A stretch of DNA of 64,000 nt from Polynucleobacter sp. 80A-SIGWE (GCF_018882295.1 NZ_JACVOR010000001.1:744001-808000), one strand, 5' to 3'; counted from the stretch's first letter, positions 39,366-48,718 are shown. The notes: generated by a model from the letters alone, not told the origin. Translations and numbers: made by a program.

Positions 39366-40781
39366 ATGAGTTCTGTAGTGCCTGTATCTACCCCAAATGA
39401 AAAAGAAGTACTTTTTCATCCAGAGCTATTACAGAAGTTTGATATCAATGGGCCGCGCTATACCTCTTATCCTAGCGCCGATCGCTTTCACAATGAGTTT
39501 TGTGAGTCCGATTATTTGGGGGCTTTGCAGCGTGTAGCTAAAGTCAATGAACCGCTATCCCTGTATTTCCATTTGCCGTTCTGTCCCAATATTTGTTACT
39601 ACTGTGGTTGCAACAAAATTATTACCAAAGACCATGGTCGAAGCGCTAAATACATCAAGTATTTAGCCAAAGAGATGGCGATGGTTTGTGCTGCTATGGG
39701 TGCCCAGAAAAAAATACCGGTGACCCAGCTGCATTGGGGTGGTGGCACGCCTACATTTTTATCTCACGAAGAGATGATTGAGTTGATGCACCATACGCGT
39801 GAGCATTTCGATCTACTTCCTGGTGGCGAATATTCGATTGAGATTGATCCACGACGAGTGACTGAGGCCGATATAGCTTTATTAGCGGAGTTGGGTTTTA
39901 ACCGCATCAGTCTTGGGGTGCAAGACTTTAACCTCGAAGTGCAGCAAGCGGTGCATCGCGTGCAGACTATAGAAGAAACTCAAGCAGTAATGGATTGGTC
40001 TAGGAAGTATGGATTTAAATCCAGAAGCGTTGATTTAATCTATGGCTTACCAAAGCAGACTCCTGAGACCTTTAAAGAAACTGTTGATGCGGTTCTTAAG
40101 ATGAGTCCAGATCGATTATCAGTTTACAACTATGCGCACTTGCCCCATATTTTTAAACCGCAACGCAGAATTGCTGAAGCAGATTTGCCCGGTGCTGCCG
40201 ATAAGCTAGATATTCTGTCGAACACGATAGCAAGACTTGGTGAAGCAGGTTATGTATTTATTGGCATGGATCACTTCGCAAAACCAGATGACGAATTAGC
40301 GATTGCGCAAAAAGAAGGAAAGCTTCATCGAAATTTCCAAGGCTATTCCACGCAAGCAGAGTGCGATCTCTTGGCTTTCGGTATTTCTTCTATTGGTAAG
40401 GTTGACGATAGCTACTCGCAAAATGTACGTACTTTAGATGAGTACTATGCAGCCATTGATGATGGTCATTTGCCCACCCTTCGAGGTCTTCAGCTAGACA
40501 AGGATGACTTGCTTCGCCGTGAACTCATTGGCGAGTTGATGTGCCAATTTGCTCTGGATACTGAGCTTTTTGCCAAATCCCATCAAATCGAATTCCCAAG
40601 TTACTTCAAAACAGAGATTGAGGAGCTAAAGCACCTAGAGGAAGCTGGTCTGCTCGAGTGGCAGGGCGCCAAGATGGTCGTTCCTATCAAGGGCAGACTC
40701 TTGGCTAGACGGGTGGCTATGACCTTTGATCGCCATCTAAGGGAATCTCAGGCTAAGGGCACTTATTCCAAAGTTCTTTGA
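39366..40781 (+). CDS. hemN: Oxygen-independent coproporphyrinogen III oxidase
   Basis: The 471-residue radical-SAM enzyme converts coproporphyrinogen III to protoporphyrinogen IX without oxygen. The cluster motif CPNICYYCGC lies near residue 75 and the true-HemN N-terminus (FDINGPRYTSYPSADRF) is present, which separates it from HemW-type proteins. Its stop codon lies within the palindrome TTTGATCAAA (40777-40786). A perfect FNR-type site occurs just downstream of the gene instead of upstream. Confidence 0.95.
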   Translation: MSSVVPVSTPNEKEVLFHPELLQKFDINGPRYTSYPSADRFHNEFCESDYLGALQRVAKVNEPLSLYFHLPFCPNICYYCGCNKIITKDHGRSAKYIKYLAKEMAMVCAAMGAQKKIPVTQLHWGGGTPTFLSHEEMIELMHHTREHFDLLPGGEYSIEIDPRRVTEADIALLAELGFNRISLGVQDFNLEVQQAVHRVQTIEETQAVMDWSRKYGFKSRSVDLIYGLPKQTPETFKETVDAVLKMSPDRLSVYNYAHLPHIFKPQRRIAEADLPGAADKLDILSNTIARLGEAGYVFIGMDHFAKPDDELAIAQKEGKLHRNFQGYSTQAECDLLAFGISSIGKVDDSYSQNVRTLDEYYAAIDDGHLPTLRGLQLDKDDLLRRELIGELMCQFALDTELFAKSHQIEFPSYFKTEIEELKHLEEAGLLEWQGAKMVVPIKGRLLARRVAMTFDRHLRESQAKGTYSKVL

Positions 40782-40808
40782 TCAAATAAGCCTCAAAAAT
40801 TGATCGAT

Positions 40809-40822
40809 TTGATATAGATCAA
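40809..40822. promoter_or_regulatory. Perfect FNR/Anr box in the hemN 3' gap
   Basis: TTGATATAGATCAA matches the FNR consensus TTGAT-N4-ATCAA exactly. The flanking genes converge, so no annotated protein gene lies downstream of it. A -10-like TTTAAA (40845-40850) sits where a class II FNR promoter would need it (start near 40857, centre of the box at -41.5). Confidence 0.7.
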
Positions 40823-40856
40823 AAACTCATCAAAACAGTGTTGCTTTAAAACCAAT

Positions 40857-40958
40857 AAAAAATTTCAGTAGCCCTTGCATTTGGTTTGCATCAAATGACC
40901 CCCAGCTTTAATTTAAAAATAGATCCATCAATACAGCACATTAAGGGTTCTATTTTTT
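40857..40958 (+). ncRNA. Predicted FNR-activated small RNA
   Basis: If transcription starts near 40857 and stops at the hairpin with a T-run at 40915-40958, the RNA is about 100 nt. It holds an internal CATTTG/CAAATG hairpin (40879-40898) and a terminator. No start codon with a sensible reading frame is present. This is the same layout as enterobacterial FnrS (an anaerobically induced small RNA), but there is no evident sequence relation. Prediction only. Confidence 0.45.
40915..40958 (+). terminator. Terminator of the predicted small RNA
   Basis: AAAAATAGATCC (40915-40926) pairs with GGTTCTATTTTT (40946-40957), with one mismatch, across a loop of about 19 nt, and ends in a run of six T. It could also end transcripts of hemN and, through its A-run, of the convergent kinase gene. 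Confidence 0.6.
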
Positions 40959-40967
40959 GGCCTCTAC

Positions 40968-41564
40968 TTATCGAATGAGGTGATCGATTAATTTCTCAAA
41001 CTTAGCTTCATCGAAATGTAAATTGTCGAAGCGCTGTATTGCAATATGTTCTGGTGGCTCAACTCTACGTTGAGTGTATTGATCCCAGTGTTTGAGTTTG
41101 TATTCATCTCGAGGGTCTGCGCGCTTCTCCATTCGACTCTTTGCCTCCCTCTCATCGAGATCTATCCAGGCAATTTTGATGCTGGATACACTGGGGACTC
41201 CTAGCTCTTTGGGATTGAACATTCGGCCGCTTTGGATTTCGCTAGAAAACGGACCTACCAAGATAACGTTAACTCCCAGTTGTAGATTTTCTTTAGCGAT
41301 GGCGAGCAGCCCTGCATATTCCCAATCCCTCAGGTTTTGGAGATAGAAGGGGCTATCGCGATCATTGGGATTGTTGGTGGTGAGCTCCATGACATGGGCA
41401 CTATAGGCACCATACACAGTGTCTTTGTCCAAAAAGAAAAAGTCTTCTCCTGTTTTCTCAATAATGAGTGGTAGTGCCTTTTTAGCCAAGGTAGTTTTAC
41501 CTGTGCCAGCATGGCCGGCAAAGAGGATAAGTCGTGGAGCACTAAGGCTGAGCTTACAGGTCAT
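40968..41564 (-). CDS. P-loop kinase, zeta-toxin-like AAA family
   Basis: The 198-residue protein starts with a Walker A motif LILFAGHAGTGKTTLAKK (near residues 12-29), has FFFLDKDTVYGAYS near 45, and ends in a kinase-like lid (IDLDEREAKSRMEKRADPRDEYK near 135-157). It resembles small-molecule or nucleoside kinases and zeta-type kinases. No epsilon-like antitoxin is nearby, so a metabolic kinase is more likely than a toxin. The substrate is unknown. Confidence 0.72.
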   Translation of the reverse strand: MTCKLSLSAPRLILFAGHAGTGKTTLAKKALPLIIEKTGEDFFFLDKDTVYGAYSAHVMELTTNNPNDRDSPFYLQNLRDWEYAGLLAIAKENLQLGVNVILVGPFSSEIQSGRMFNPKELGVPSVSSIKIAWIDLDEREAKSRMEKRADPRDEYKLKHWDQYTQRRVEPPEHIAIQRFDNLHFDEAKFEKLIDHLIR

Positions 41565-41653
41565 TTATCTCTTTATTTGGAGGTATTGCTTGAGTAAATT
41601 CTACTGCTCAATCCCATGTTTATTGGAAATATCCCCACTTTGGGTGAAGTGAC

Positions 41654-41659
41654 GATAAT
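41654..41659 (+). promoter_or_regulatory. uup: -10 box placed for a leaderless uup mRNA
   Basis: GATAAT (five of six consensus) is followed by 6 nt and the ATG at 41666, again without a Shine-Dalgarno sequence. Confidence 0.4.
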
Positions 41660-41665
41660 GTCGCC

Positions 41666-43585
41666 ATGGCTTTAATCGTACTCACTGATGCAAAACTGGC
41701 TTTTGGCCACGTTGACCTCCTCGCAAATACTGCTTTCTCATTGGAATCTGGGGAGCGTGTTGGCTTAATTGGCCGCAATGGCACGGGCAAATCTTCCTTG
41801 TTGAAGATCTTGGCTGGCATAGAAAAAATGGATGATGGTTTGCTGCAATATCAGCAAGGCCTCCGAATTGCCTACGTTCCGCAGGAACCTATTTTTGAGG
41901 CTGAGGAGACGGTGTTTGATGCGGTATCCAAAGGCGTGGCTCAGGCTAAGGCGCTGCGTGAAGAATATGAGGCTCTCAGCGTCGGGGAGTGGGATGATGC
42001 AGCCCACCATCGTTTAGATGAAGTGCAATCCCAATTGGAGGCCTTAAGTGGCTGGAATTGGGAGCAGCGCGTTCACGAAACTTTAGATCGCCTGCATTTA
42101 GAGGCTGAGGTAAAGATTAATACTTTATCGGGCGGAACTAAGAAGCGTGTTGCATTAGCCCGCGCTCTAGTAGAGATGCCTGACGTATTATTGTTAGATG
42201 AGCCTACCAACCATTTGGATTTAGATTCGATTTCTTGGTTGGAAGATTTACTTAAAGAGTACAAAGGCTCTGTAATTCTGATTACCCATGATCGCGCTTT
42301 CTTGGATAACGTTTGTACGCAGATTGTTGAACTTGATCGCGGTATCTTGCGCACCTATCCAGGTAACTTTTCGGCCTACGAGGTATTAAAAGATCAGGAA
42401 ATGAATTCCGAGTCTTTGGCCAATGCACGTGCAGATAAGTTGCTTGCCCAAGAGGAGGTCTGGATTCGCAAAGGGGTTGAGGCAAGACGTACACGCAGCG
42501 TTGCCCGTATAGCCCGTCTTGAAGCACTTCGGACAACACGCTCGCAGAGACGTGATGCTGTTGGGCAGGTCAAGCTTGCAGTTTCAGCTGGAGATCGAAG
42601 TGGCAAGATTGTTGCTGATCTTCAGAATGTCTCTAAGTCTTACGATCGCCCGATTGTGAAGGATTTCACAGCAACGATTTTGCGTGGCGATAAAGTGGGT
42701 CTACTTGGCCCTAACGGTGCTGGCAAGACTACGCTCCTTAAATTGATTCTCGGAACGATCGCACCAGACTCCGGTACGGCAACAATGGGTACTCGTATTG
42801 AAGTAGCTTACTTTGATCAGATGCGCGAAGGTCTTGATCTCAATGCTTCACTTGAGGATTACATAAGCCCAGGTAGTGAGTGGATTGAAATTAATGGCAA
42901 TAAGAAACACGTTAAGAGTTATTTAAGTGATTTCTTATTCGCACCAGAGCGCACCAATTCACCAGTAAGTACTTTGTCTGGTGGAGAGCGCAATCGCTTA
43001 TTGTTGGCGCGTTTATTTGCGCGCCCTGCAAACGTCTTAGTTTTAGATGAGCCAACTAACGACTTAGACATTGATACTCTAGATTTGCTCGAGCAGTTGC
43101 TGCAGGATTACAAGGGAACTGTGTTCTTGGTCAGTCATGATCGTTACTTCTTAGATAACGTGGTTACCAGCATCATTGCCAATGAAGGCGATGGATTTTG
43201 GCGCGAGTATGAGGGTGGTTACGAGGATTGGAAGATTCAGAAGGCTCGCTCAGACAAGATTCGTGCAGCTAATGGTGGTGCCAAGGCTGAACTAAAACCA
43301 GAGGCAAAGATTGAGTCCAAAATTGAATCTAAGCCTGTAGCTGCAAAGTCTGGGGTGCAAAAACTCAACGGCAAAGAGCGTCAGGAGTTAGAAGTTTTAC
43401 CTTTGCAGATTGAAACTCTCGAAACAGAGCAGGCGGATATTGGGATTGCGATGAGCAATCCGGATCTCTATAAAAATGAGCCTGAACTAGCTGCCAGCAT
43501 GCAAGCACGCCTATCTGAAATCACGGCCGATCTCGATATCAAGCTACAGCGATGGGAGCTGCTCTTAAGTCGCTCAGAATCTTAA
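41666..43585 (+). CDS. uup: ABC-F ATPase Uup
   Basis: This 639-residue protein has two ATPase domains without membrane segments: Walker A GRNGTGKSS near 36 and GPNGAGKTT near 350, signatures LSGGTKKRVALA and LSGGERNRLLLA, and Walker B VLLLDEPTNHLD and VLVLDEPTNDLD. A charged linker joins the halves, and a C-terminal coiled-coil (about 560-639) marks Uup among ABC-F proteins. Uup acts on ribosomes or replication intermediates and limits precise excision of transposons in E. coli. Its stop overlaps the convergent permease gene by 4 bp. Confidence 0.92.
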   Translation: MALIVLTDAKLAFGHVDLLANTAFSLESGERVGLIGRNGTGKSSLLKILAGIEKMDDGLLQYQQGLRIAYVPQEPIFEAEETVFDAVSKGVAQAKALREEYEALSVGEWDDAAHHRLDEVQSQLEALSGWNWEQRVHETLDRLHLEAEVKINTLSGGTKKRVALARALVEMPDVLLLDEPTNHLDLDSISWLEDLLKEYKGSVILITHDRAFLDNVCTQIVELDRGILRTYPGNFSAYEVLKDQEMNSESLANARADKLLAQEEVWIRKGVEARRTRSVARIARLEALRTTRSQRRDAVGQVKLAVSAGDRSGKIVADLQNVSKSYDRPIVKDFTATILRGDKVGLLGPNGAGKTTLLKLILGTIAPDSGTATMGTRIEVAYFDQMREGLDLNASLEDYISPGSEWIEINGNKKHVKSYLSDFLFAPERTNSPVSTLSGGERNRLLLARLFARPANVLVLDEPTNDLDIDTLDLLEQLLQDYKGTVFLVSHDRYFLDNVVTSIIANEGDGFWREYEGGYEDWKIQKARSDKIRAANGGAKAELKPEAKIESKIESKPVAAKSGVQKLNGKERQELEVLPLQIETLETEQADIGIAMSNPDLYKNEPELAASMQARLSEITADLDIKLQRWELLLSRSES

Positions 43586-44889
43586 TGTAACTTGGGGTGC
43601 TTGGATTTGAGTCGTGAAAATGCCTCAAGTCCAAAAGATGCGACAAGAGCAATGAGTAGGGCGATAGCGCTAGATGGTGCAGTCTTAATCGTATTCATCA
43701 GCAGTGCGGTGAATAAGCTCAGATTGATTGCAATCGCACACCACAAAATTTTTGGATTCGCTCCAGTTTGCTTATGTACGCGAATATGTCCGTAGGTAAT
43801 CACCGCATAAACCAATAGAAAAGCTAGGCTAGCCATTTGACCCACTTCACTCAAAGGGAAGATTAGGGCTAAGATAATGACGCCAACTGATGAGAAGGTG
43901 AGCGCATGAAGATTATTCTTAAGCACGGTGTTACCTAGCGCGCTGGAAACCTCTTTCTTTTTAGCCACATCAGCCGCGATATTAGAGGCTGCAAAAATAG
44001 TAGCATTGACTGCTGCAGCACAGGCTAGCAATGCAGAAATGCTAATGACAATAAATCCCAGTTGACCTGCTACCAATTTTGCTGCGTCAGCGAGAACATG
44101 CCCATTGTCAGTTTGTATGATGCTTAGGGGCATGAGTAACACAACGGCAATGCTCACGGCTAAGTAGGCGATCGTCACCAAGATCAGCGCAGAAAACATT
44201 GCTAGAGGTAACTCTTTTTGTGGGCTCTTCATCGCTGATGAGGAGTTGGTCACGACACCAAACCCCTGGAAATTAATATAGAGAATACCGGCAGCTACCG
44301 CAATGCCTTCTATGGAGCCACCCGCCATGGGGTAGCTCTTGAAGTCTGCGTGATGAAATCCCATCGCTGAAAAGACTAGAAGACTAATTACTACTAGACC
44401 AATAGCAAATGTTTCGGCCTTACCAACCAGGCTGGGCCCAAGAAGATTCAGAAATGTACAAATCAAAATGATTGCTGCAGTAATGCATTTCAAGAGAATG
44501 GGTGAGAGATCACCACCAAAAAGTGTATTGGTGTACTCGACAAAACCTGCTGCGTATAGAGCGGCAGCAATTAAGTATGCGATGTATTGAAATAGATTGA
44601 TGCTGCCGGAAATGATCCCCGGCCCAAAGCTCATTACTGTAAAAGTGGCTGCTCCACCGCTGCTTGGATAAGCGGCGCCGAGTTTTGCGTACGAGTAGAC
44701 CGAGAAAGAGGCTGCTATAGCTCCAATCAGAAAAGCTAGAGGCACATGGGTGCCTGCATGTGAGCTTGCCAAGCCAAGTAGGGAATAGAGGCCTGCACCC
44801 ATCATTCCGCCGATGCCTAGCGCGGTCGCAGAAAAAAGACTAATGTCCTTGGCTTGCTTTGGGTTGCGTTTAAGTAAGTCTGAGTTCAA
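43582..44889 (-). CDS. APC family amino-acid permease
   Basis: The 435-residue protein has about 12 membrane segments and the APC signature at the start (LGIGGMMGAGLYSLLGLASSHAG in two parts near residues 25-47, with the GxxxGxG-like unwound helix) and FQGFGVVTNSSSAMKSPQKELP near 205-226. It should exchange or import an amino acid or amine; the substrate cannot be told. It lies 6 bp after the cbpM stop on the same strand and so may share its transcript. Confidence 0.88.
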   Translation of the reverse strand: MNSDLLKRNPKQAKDISLFSATALGIGGMMGAGLYSLLGLASSHAGTHVPLAFLIGAIAASFSVYSYAKLGAAYPSSGGAATFTVMSFGPGIISGSINLFQYIAYLIAAALYAAGFVEYTNTLFGGDLSPILLKCITAAIILICTFLNLLGPSLVGKAETFAIGLVVISLLVFSAMGFHHADFKSYPMAGGSIEGIAVAAGILYINFQGFGVVTNSSSAMKSPQKELPLAMFSALILVTIAYLAVSIAVVLLMPLSIIQTDNGHVLADAAKLVAGQLGFIVISISALLACAAAVNATIFAASNIAADVAKKKEVSSALGNTVLKNNLHALTFSSVGVIILALIFPLSEVGQMASLAFLLVYAVITYGHIRVHKQTGANPKILWCAIAINLSLFTALLMNTIKTAPSSAIALLIALVASFGLEAFSRLKSKHPKLH

Positions 44890-44895
44890 TGGCGC

Positions 44896-45222
44896 TTAAC
44901 CTAAATTCGTACGAAGCAGCTGGCTACGTAAGCGGGTGATTTCATCCAATAGGTCGAGCGCTAAGGCAACTCCAGGAGTATTGAGCTCCAGGTCGTGGGC
45001 AAGATGCGCAGCAGTTTTTGCGCGCTGAAGTGAATCTCCGCTAAAGCGCCAATCTTCTGGGGATGAACCAGTAGGACTCAGAACGCCTTCGGTTACCCAA
45101 GACATGATGAGATCCTCTGGTGCGCGTGTGGCTTGTGAAATTTCCACAATGCTCATGTGCACCTCTTCTTCAACAAGACTACCTTCGATCCAGGTGATTT
45201 GTGTTTGTGTCATGTTCATCAT
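44896..45222 (-). CDS. cbpM: Chaperone modulator CbpM
   Basis: A 108-residue MerR-like protein with two-helix HTH near the start (VHMSIVEISQATRAPEDLI) and a C-terminal leucine-rich helix (GVALALDLLDEITRLRSQL). CbpM binds the J domain of CbpA and inhibits it. The start codon overlaps the cbpA stop (ATGA), and the pairing with CbpA settles the identification. Confidence 0.9.
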   Translation of the reverse strand: MMNMTQTQITWIEGSLVEEEVHMSIVEISQATRAPEDLIMSWVTEGVLSPTGSSPEDWRFSGDSLQRAKTAAHLAHDLELNTPGVALALDLLDEITRLRSQLLRTNLG

Positions 45223-46199
45223 CCCTTCAGGTGGGTTCTGGGGTTGAAATCAAAAGCTTTCTCTAGTGATTGATAGGCTTCTTTTTGTGCATCGGTATCG
45301 GCGCCAGGCAAAACAATATTTGGCACTACATATAGGTCACCAGCTTCTTTGCTGGGGATTCCTTTTTCTTTGAGTCGCATCTTGCGGCCTGTTGCTGTCC
45401 CAGCTGGAATTTTTAATTCCAAAGTAGAACCTGCAGGAGTGGGGATATTGACAGTTGTTCCGAGAGCAGCTTCCCATGGGGCAAGAGGTAGGTCAAGGTA
45501 AACATCTTTGCCATCTACACGGTAAATCGGGTTTGGATGGAAATCAATTTCAAGATATAGGTCGCCTGCAGCACCGGAGCCTATGCCTGGTCCACCTTGA
45601 CCAGCTAAGCGTAGATTTTGTCCGGCTTTAATGCCTTTAGGAATACTGACATCGAGTTTGCGCTCTTGAGTACTGACATGACCATTGGCATCTTGAGTTG
45701 GCATATGCAGAGCAATGGTGCGCTTTGCTCCATTGTAGGCATCGGCTAGATCAATCAATATTTTGGCGTGATGATCTTGGCCTTTGAAGTCCATGCCTTG
45801 ACGTGGGTTCCCACCACGACCACCTTGGCGATGCCGACCTCTGCCAAAGAGTGATTCAAAGAATTCACTTTGATCACCTTCGTAGCCTCCACCAAATCCA
45901 CCGTGACCACCACCAAAGTTGCCGTCGGAATACTCAAATCCTTCATTCCAATTTGGTGGTGGAGTGAAGTCTTGGCCATTTTTCCAATTGGCACCCATGC
46001 GATCATAGGCAGCACGCTTTTCAGTATCCTTGAGAACGGAGTAGGCCTCACCGACTGCCTTGAATTGCTCTTCAGCACCAGCTTCTTTATTCACGTCCGG
46101 GTGGTATTTGCGAGCTAGCTTGCGGTAAGCCGCTTTAATCTCTGCTTCGGTTGCGCCACGCGCCACACCGAGTGTTTCGTAGTAGTCCCTGAATTTCAT
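45219..46199 (-). CDS. cbpA: DnaJ-like co-chaperone CbpA
   Basis: The 326-residue protein has a J domain (residues 5-70, HPD in KYHPDVNKEA), a Gly/Phe-rich linker (GGGHGGFGGGYEG), no zinc-finger region, and two C-terminal peptide-binding beta domains (IPKGIKAGQNLRLAGQGGPG and the like). It stimulates DnaK and also binds curved DNA in E. coli. It is followed by cbpM with 4-bp overlap. Confidence 0.93.
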   Translation of the reverse strand: MKFRDYYETLGVARGATEAEIKAAYRKLARKYHPDVNKEAGAEEQFKAVGEAYSVLKDTEKRAAYDRMGANWKNGQDFTPPPNWNEGFEYSDGNFGGGHGGFGGGYEGDQSEFFESLFGRGRHRQGGRGGNPRQGMDFKGQDHHAKILIDLADAYNGAKRTIALHMPTQDANGHVSTQERKLDVSIPKGIKAGQNLRLAGQGGPGIGSGAAGDLYLEIDFHPNPIYRVDGKDVYLDLPLAPWEAALGTTVNIPTPAGSTLELKIPAGTATGRKMRLKEKGIPSKEAGDLYVVPNIVLPGADTDAQKEAYQSLEKAFDFNPRTHLKG

Positions 46200-46276
46200 A
46201 ATCCTAATGAATTCCTGATTAAATCAATAAGTTCAATTCTACAGTCCCCGGCGGTGATTTCTAGCTTCTTTTGGGC

Positions 46277-46306
46277 AAAGAAAAAGCGGACATCTTGCCC
46301 GCTTTT
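46277..46306 (-). terminator. Terminator of the UxaA-type dehydratase gene
   Basis: AAAAGCGG (46282-46289) and CCGCTTTT (46299-46306) form a perfect 8-bp stem; on the minus strand it is followed by TTTTTCTTT. It lies about 25 nt after the gene's stop at 46331. Confidence 0.82.
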
Positions 46307-46330
46307 AGCGATCTTGAGCTGCAGCTAGGT

Positions 46331-47878
46331 TTAGCTCATTACCCCAATTTGCCATGGTACAAACTCGTAATCTCCTAGGCCCAATAATTCGCTTTTAGAG
46401 GCCTCTCCCGAGGCCGTTCTGAGGAAGAGTTCAAATATACGTTGACCCATCTCCTGAACTGAAACGGTCCCATCTAAGATCTCACCGCAATTGATATCCA
46501 TGTCTTCGGTGAGTCGCTCGTACATCGGTGTATTGGTTGCAAGCTTGATGCAAGGTGCTGGCTTTGATCCAAACATGGAGCCACGCCCCGTGGTAAATGC
46601 AATCAGGTTTGCGCCACCAGCAATTTGACCAGTTGCGGAGACAGGATCAAAACCGGGCGTATCCATAAATACGAAACCCTTGGCTGTTACTGGCTCTGCA
46701 TATCGATACACTTCCATTAAAGGTCCAGTGCCGCCTTTCATAGAGGAGCCAAGTGACTTCTCAAAAATATTGGCCAGACCACCGATTTGATTCCCGGGGC
46801 TCACTTGTCCATTGATTTGGACATCGCGGCCAACCGAGTATTCATCTTTCCACCAACGAATACGTTGGATTAATTTTTCACCAATGGCCTTGCTCGCTGC
46901 TCGACGAGTGAGTGTGTGTTCAACGCCATAAATCTCAGGTGTTTCAGAAAGGATGCCCGTACCGCCATGGCGCGACAAAATATCAATCGCGGCGCCTAAG
47001 GCTGGGTTCGCAGTAATTGAAGAGAATCCGTCTGATCCGCCGCACTGTAAGCCAACACAGAGGTGACTTGCAGATACGGTCTGCCGCTTCACTTTATTGG
47101 CTTCCGGCAGGAGTGCTTTAACAGCCTCAATACCTGCTTCAATAGTTTTGCGTGTGCCACCAGTTTCTTGCATGATGAAGGTATGCAAAGTAGAGTTTTC
47201 TTGAAGAGCCTCTTGCTCCATCAATCCTTTGAGTTGATTGCGCTCACAACCTAAGCCAATGATCAGGGCTGCAGCGAGATTGGGGTGCTGAGCATAGCCC
47301 GCCATCGTTCTACGCAGTAATTGCATTGGCTCGCCACTCATTTCCATGCCGCAACCGATGCCATGGCTAAAGGCAACAACACCATCAATATTCGGAAAGT
47401 CTTTTAAGCGTTCAGGCGTAAACCATTCCGCAATTTTGTTGACGACTGTTGCGGAGCAATTGACTGTAGAAAGGATGCCAATGAAGTTGCGAGTGCCCAC
47501 TTTTCCATTGGCACGGACGTAACCCTGGAATGTTGCGCGTTCAGACTCTGGCAGAAGGGTGGTGGGTTTGTATTCGCTGGCATAGGCATAGTCGCGATCG
47601 AATTCTCGAAACTCAGTATTGTGGCTATGAACCATCGTGCCAGCTTCAATATCAGTGTTAGCAAATCCCACAGTCACGTTGTATTTCAGAATGGGTTCGC
47701 CCTTGGCAATTTTTTTGGCTGCAATTTTGTAGCCCGCTGGAACCTGGCTGCGACTTGTGAAATTTTCACTGGGCACCCCTTCGCCAATTGCCACATCAAC
47801 CCGAGCAACGACAATATTGTCATTCGGATGGAGGCGAATGATGGGGCCTATTAAGCGCTTTTCTGAAATCTCGATCAT
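46331..47878 (-). CDS. UxaA/GarD-type hydro-lyase (altronate or galactarate dehydratase family)
   Basis: The 515-residue protein has an N-terminal SAF-like domain (about 1-95, IRLHPNDNIVVARVDV) and the large C-terminal UxaA domain with FSHGIGCGMEMSG near residue 180, GLGCERNQ near 220 and HLCVGLQCGGSDGFSSITANP near 275. This family dehydrates sugar acids such as D-altronate or D-galactarate using iron. No uronate or galactarate pathway genes flank it, so substrate is open. It ends at its own terminator and is preceded by the pirin gene in the same direction, 66 bp upstream. Confidence 0.85.
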   Translation of the reverse strand: MIEISEKRLIGPIIRLHPNDNIVVARVDVAIGEGVPSENFTSRSQVPAGYKIAAKKIAKGEPILKYNVTVGFANTDIEAGTMVHSHNTEFREFDRDYAYASEYKPTTLLPESERATFQGYVRANGKVGTRNFIGILSTVNCSATVVNKIAEWFTPERLKDFPNIDGVVAFSHGIGCGMEMSGEPMQLLRRTMAGYAQHPNLAAALIIGLGCERNQLKGLMEQEALQENSTLHTFIMQETGGTRKTIEAGIEAVKALLPEANKVKRQTVSASHLCVGLQCGGSDGFSSITANPALGAAIDILSRHGGTGILSETPEIYGVEHTLTRRAASKAIGEKLIQRIRWWKDEYSVGRDVQINGQVSPGNQIGGLANIFEKSLGSSMKGGTGPLMEVYRYAEPVTAKGFVFMDTPGFDPVSATGQIAGGANLIAFTTGRGSMFGSKPAPCIKLATNTPMYERLTEDMDINCGEILDGTVSVQEMGQRIFELFLRTASGEASKSELLGLGDYEFVPWQIGVMS

Positions 47879-47944
47879 GGGGGTGTATTCAAATTGATGG
47901 GTTCGTCAGTTAGAAGTACATCGTAAGACTCAAGCGGAAAATTT

Positions 47945-48646
47945 TTAATGACTCAGGTCAAAGATAATGACTTCAGCATCATTGCCGCCGCTGATGAGTA
48001 GGTCACTCTCGTTTTCTATGAGCAGGGCATCGCCACCAGACAGAGGGATGCCATTGATCTGTAGCGATCCCTTCACAAGGTGAGCGTAGGCTTTACGCCC
48101 TGGATCGAGATCTAACTTTTGGGATTGAGATCCATCAAATAAACCTGCATACACTTTGGCATCCGCATGAATTTTTACCGCATTACCCGATCCATCTTGA
48201 GAAGCAATCAAGCACAGCTTGCCTTGCTTATCCGCGAGTGGAATAGTTTTTTGCTCGTAACTCGGAGGAATTTCCATCAGGTTTGGCTCAATCCAAATCT
48301 GTAGGAAGTGGGTGGTTTGATCTTTAGCGTGATTGAACTCGCTGTGGGTAACGCCGGTTCCAGCACTCATGCGCTGAACATCCCCAGGCGGAATACCTTT
48401 GACATTTCCCATGCTGTCTTCGTGAGCTAATTCACCAGATAAAACATAGCTGATGATTTCCATATTGCGGTGCCCGTGCTTACCAAAACCCATGCCTGCG
48501 GCTACCCGATCCTCGTTGATCACCCTTAAATTGCCCCAGCCCATAAATTGAGGGTCGCGATACCCGGCAAAAGAGAAGGAGTGAAAGCTTTTAAGCCATC
48601 CGTGGTCAGCATAGCCGCGGTCTTGAGCTTTTCTGAGGGTTAACAT
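47945..48646 (-). CDS. Pirin family cupin protein (YhhW-like)
   Basis: The 233-residue bicupin has the pirin N-terminal domain with metal-ligand region GKHGHRNMEIISYVLSG near residue 54 and THSEFNH near 100, plus the C-terminal domain (GRKAYAHLVKGSLQING near 183). YhhW of E. coli has quercetin 2,3-dioxygenase activity in vitro; the natural role of such proteins is unclear. It may share a transcript with the dehydratase gene downstream. Confidence 0.9.
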   Translation of the reverse strand: MLTLRKAQDRGYADHGWLKSFHSFSFAGYRDPQFMGWGNLRVINEDRVAAGMGFGKHGHRNMEIISYVLSGELAHEDSMGNVKGIPPGDVQRMSAGTGVTHSEFNHAKDQTTHFLQIWIEPNLMEIPPSYEQKTIPLADKQGKLCLIASQDGSGNAVKIHADAKVYAGLFDGSQSQKLDLDPGRKAYAHLVKGSLQINGIPLSGGDALLIENESDLLISGGNDAEVIIFDLSH

Positions 48647-48718
48647 GATGTAGGTCTTTTCTGGAAAGGGATAAGCACATTATCATTAGCTTTTGACATA
48701 TTTGCTGATTGGCCTTCC

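Noticed and set aside
46216-46226. TGATTAAATCA palindrome before cbpA as an FNR site
   Set aside because: It lacks the TTGAT-N4-ATCAA spacing; an 11-bp AT-rich palindrome is not strong evidence.
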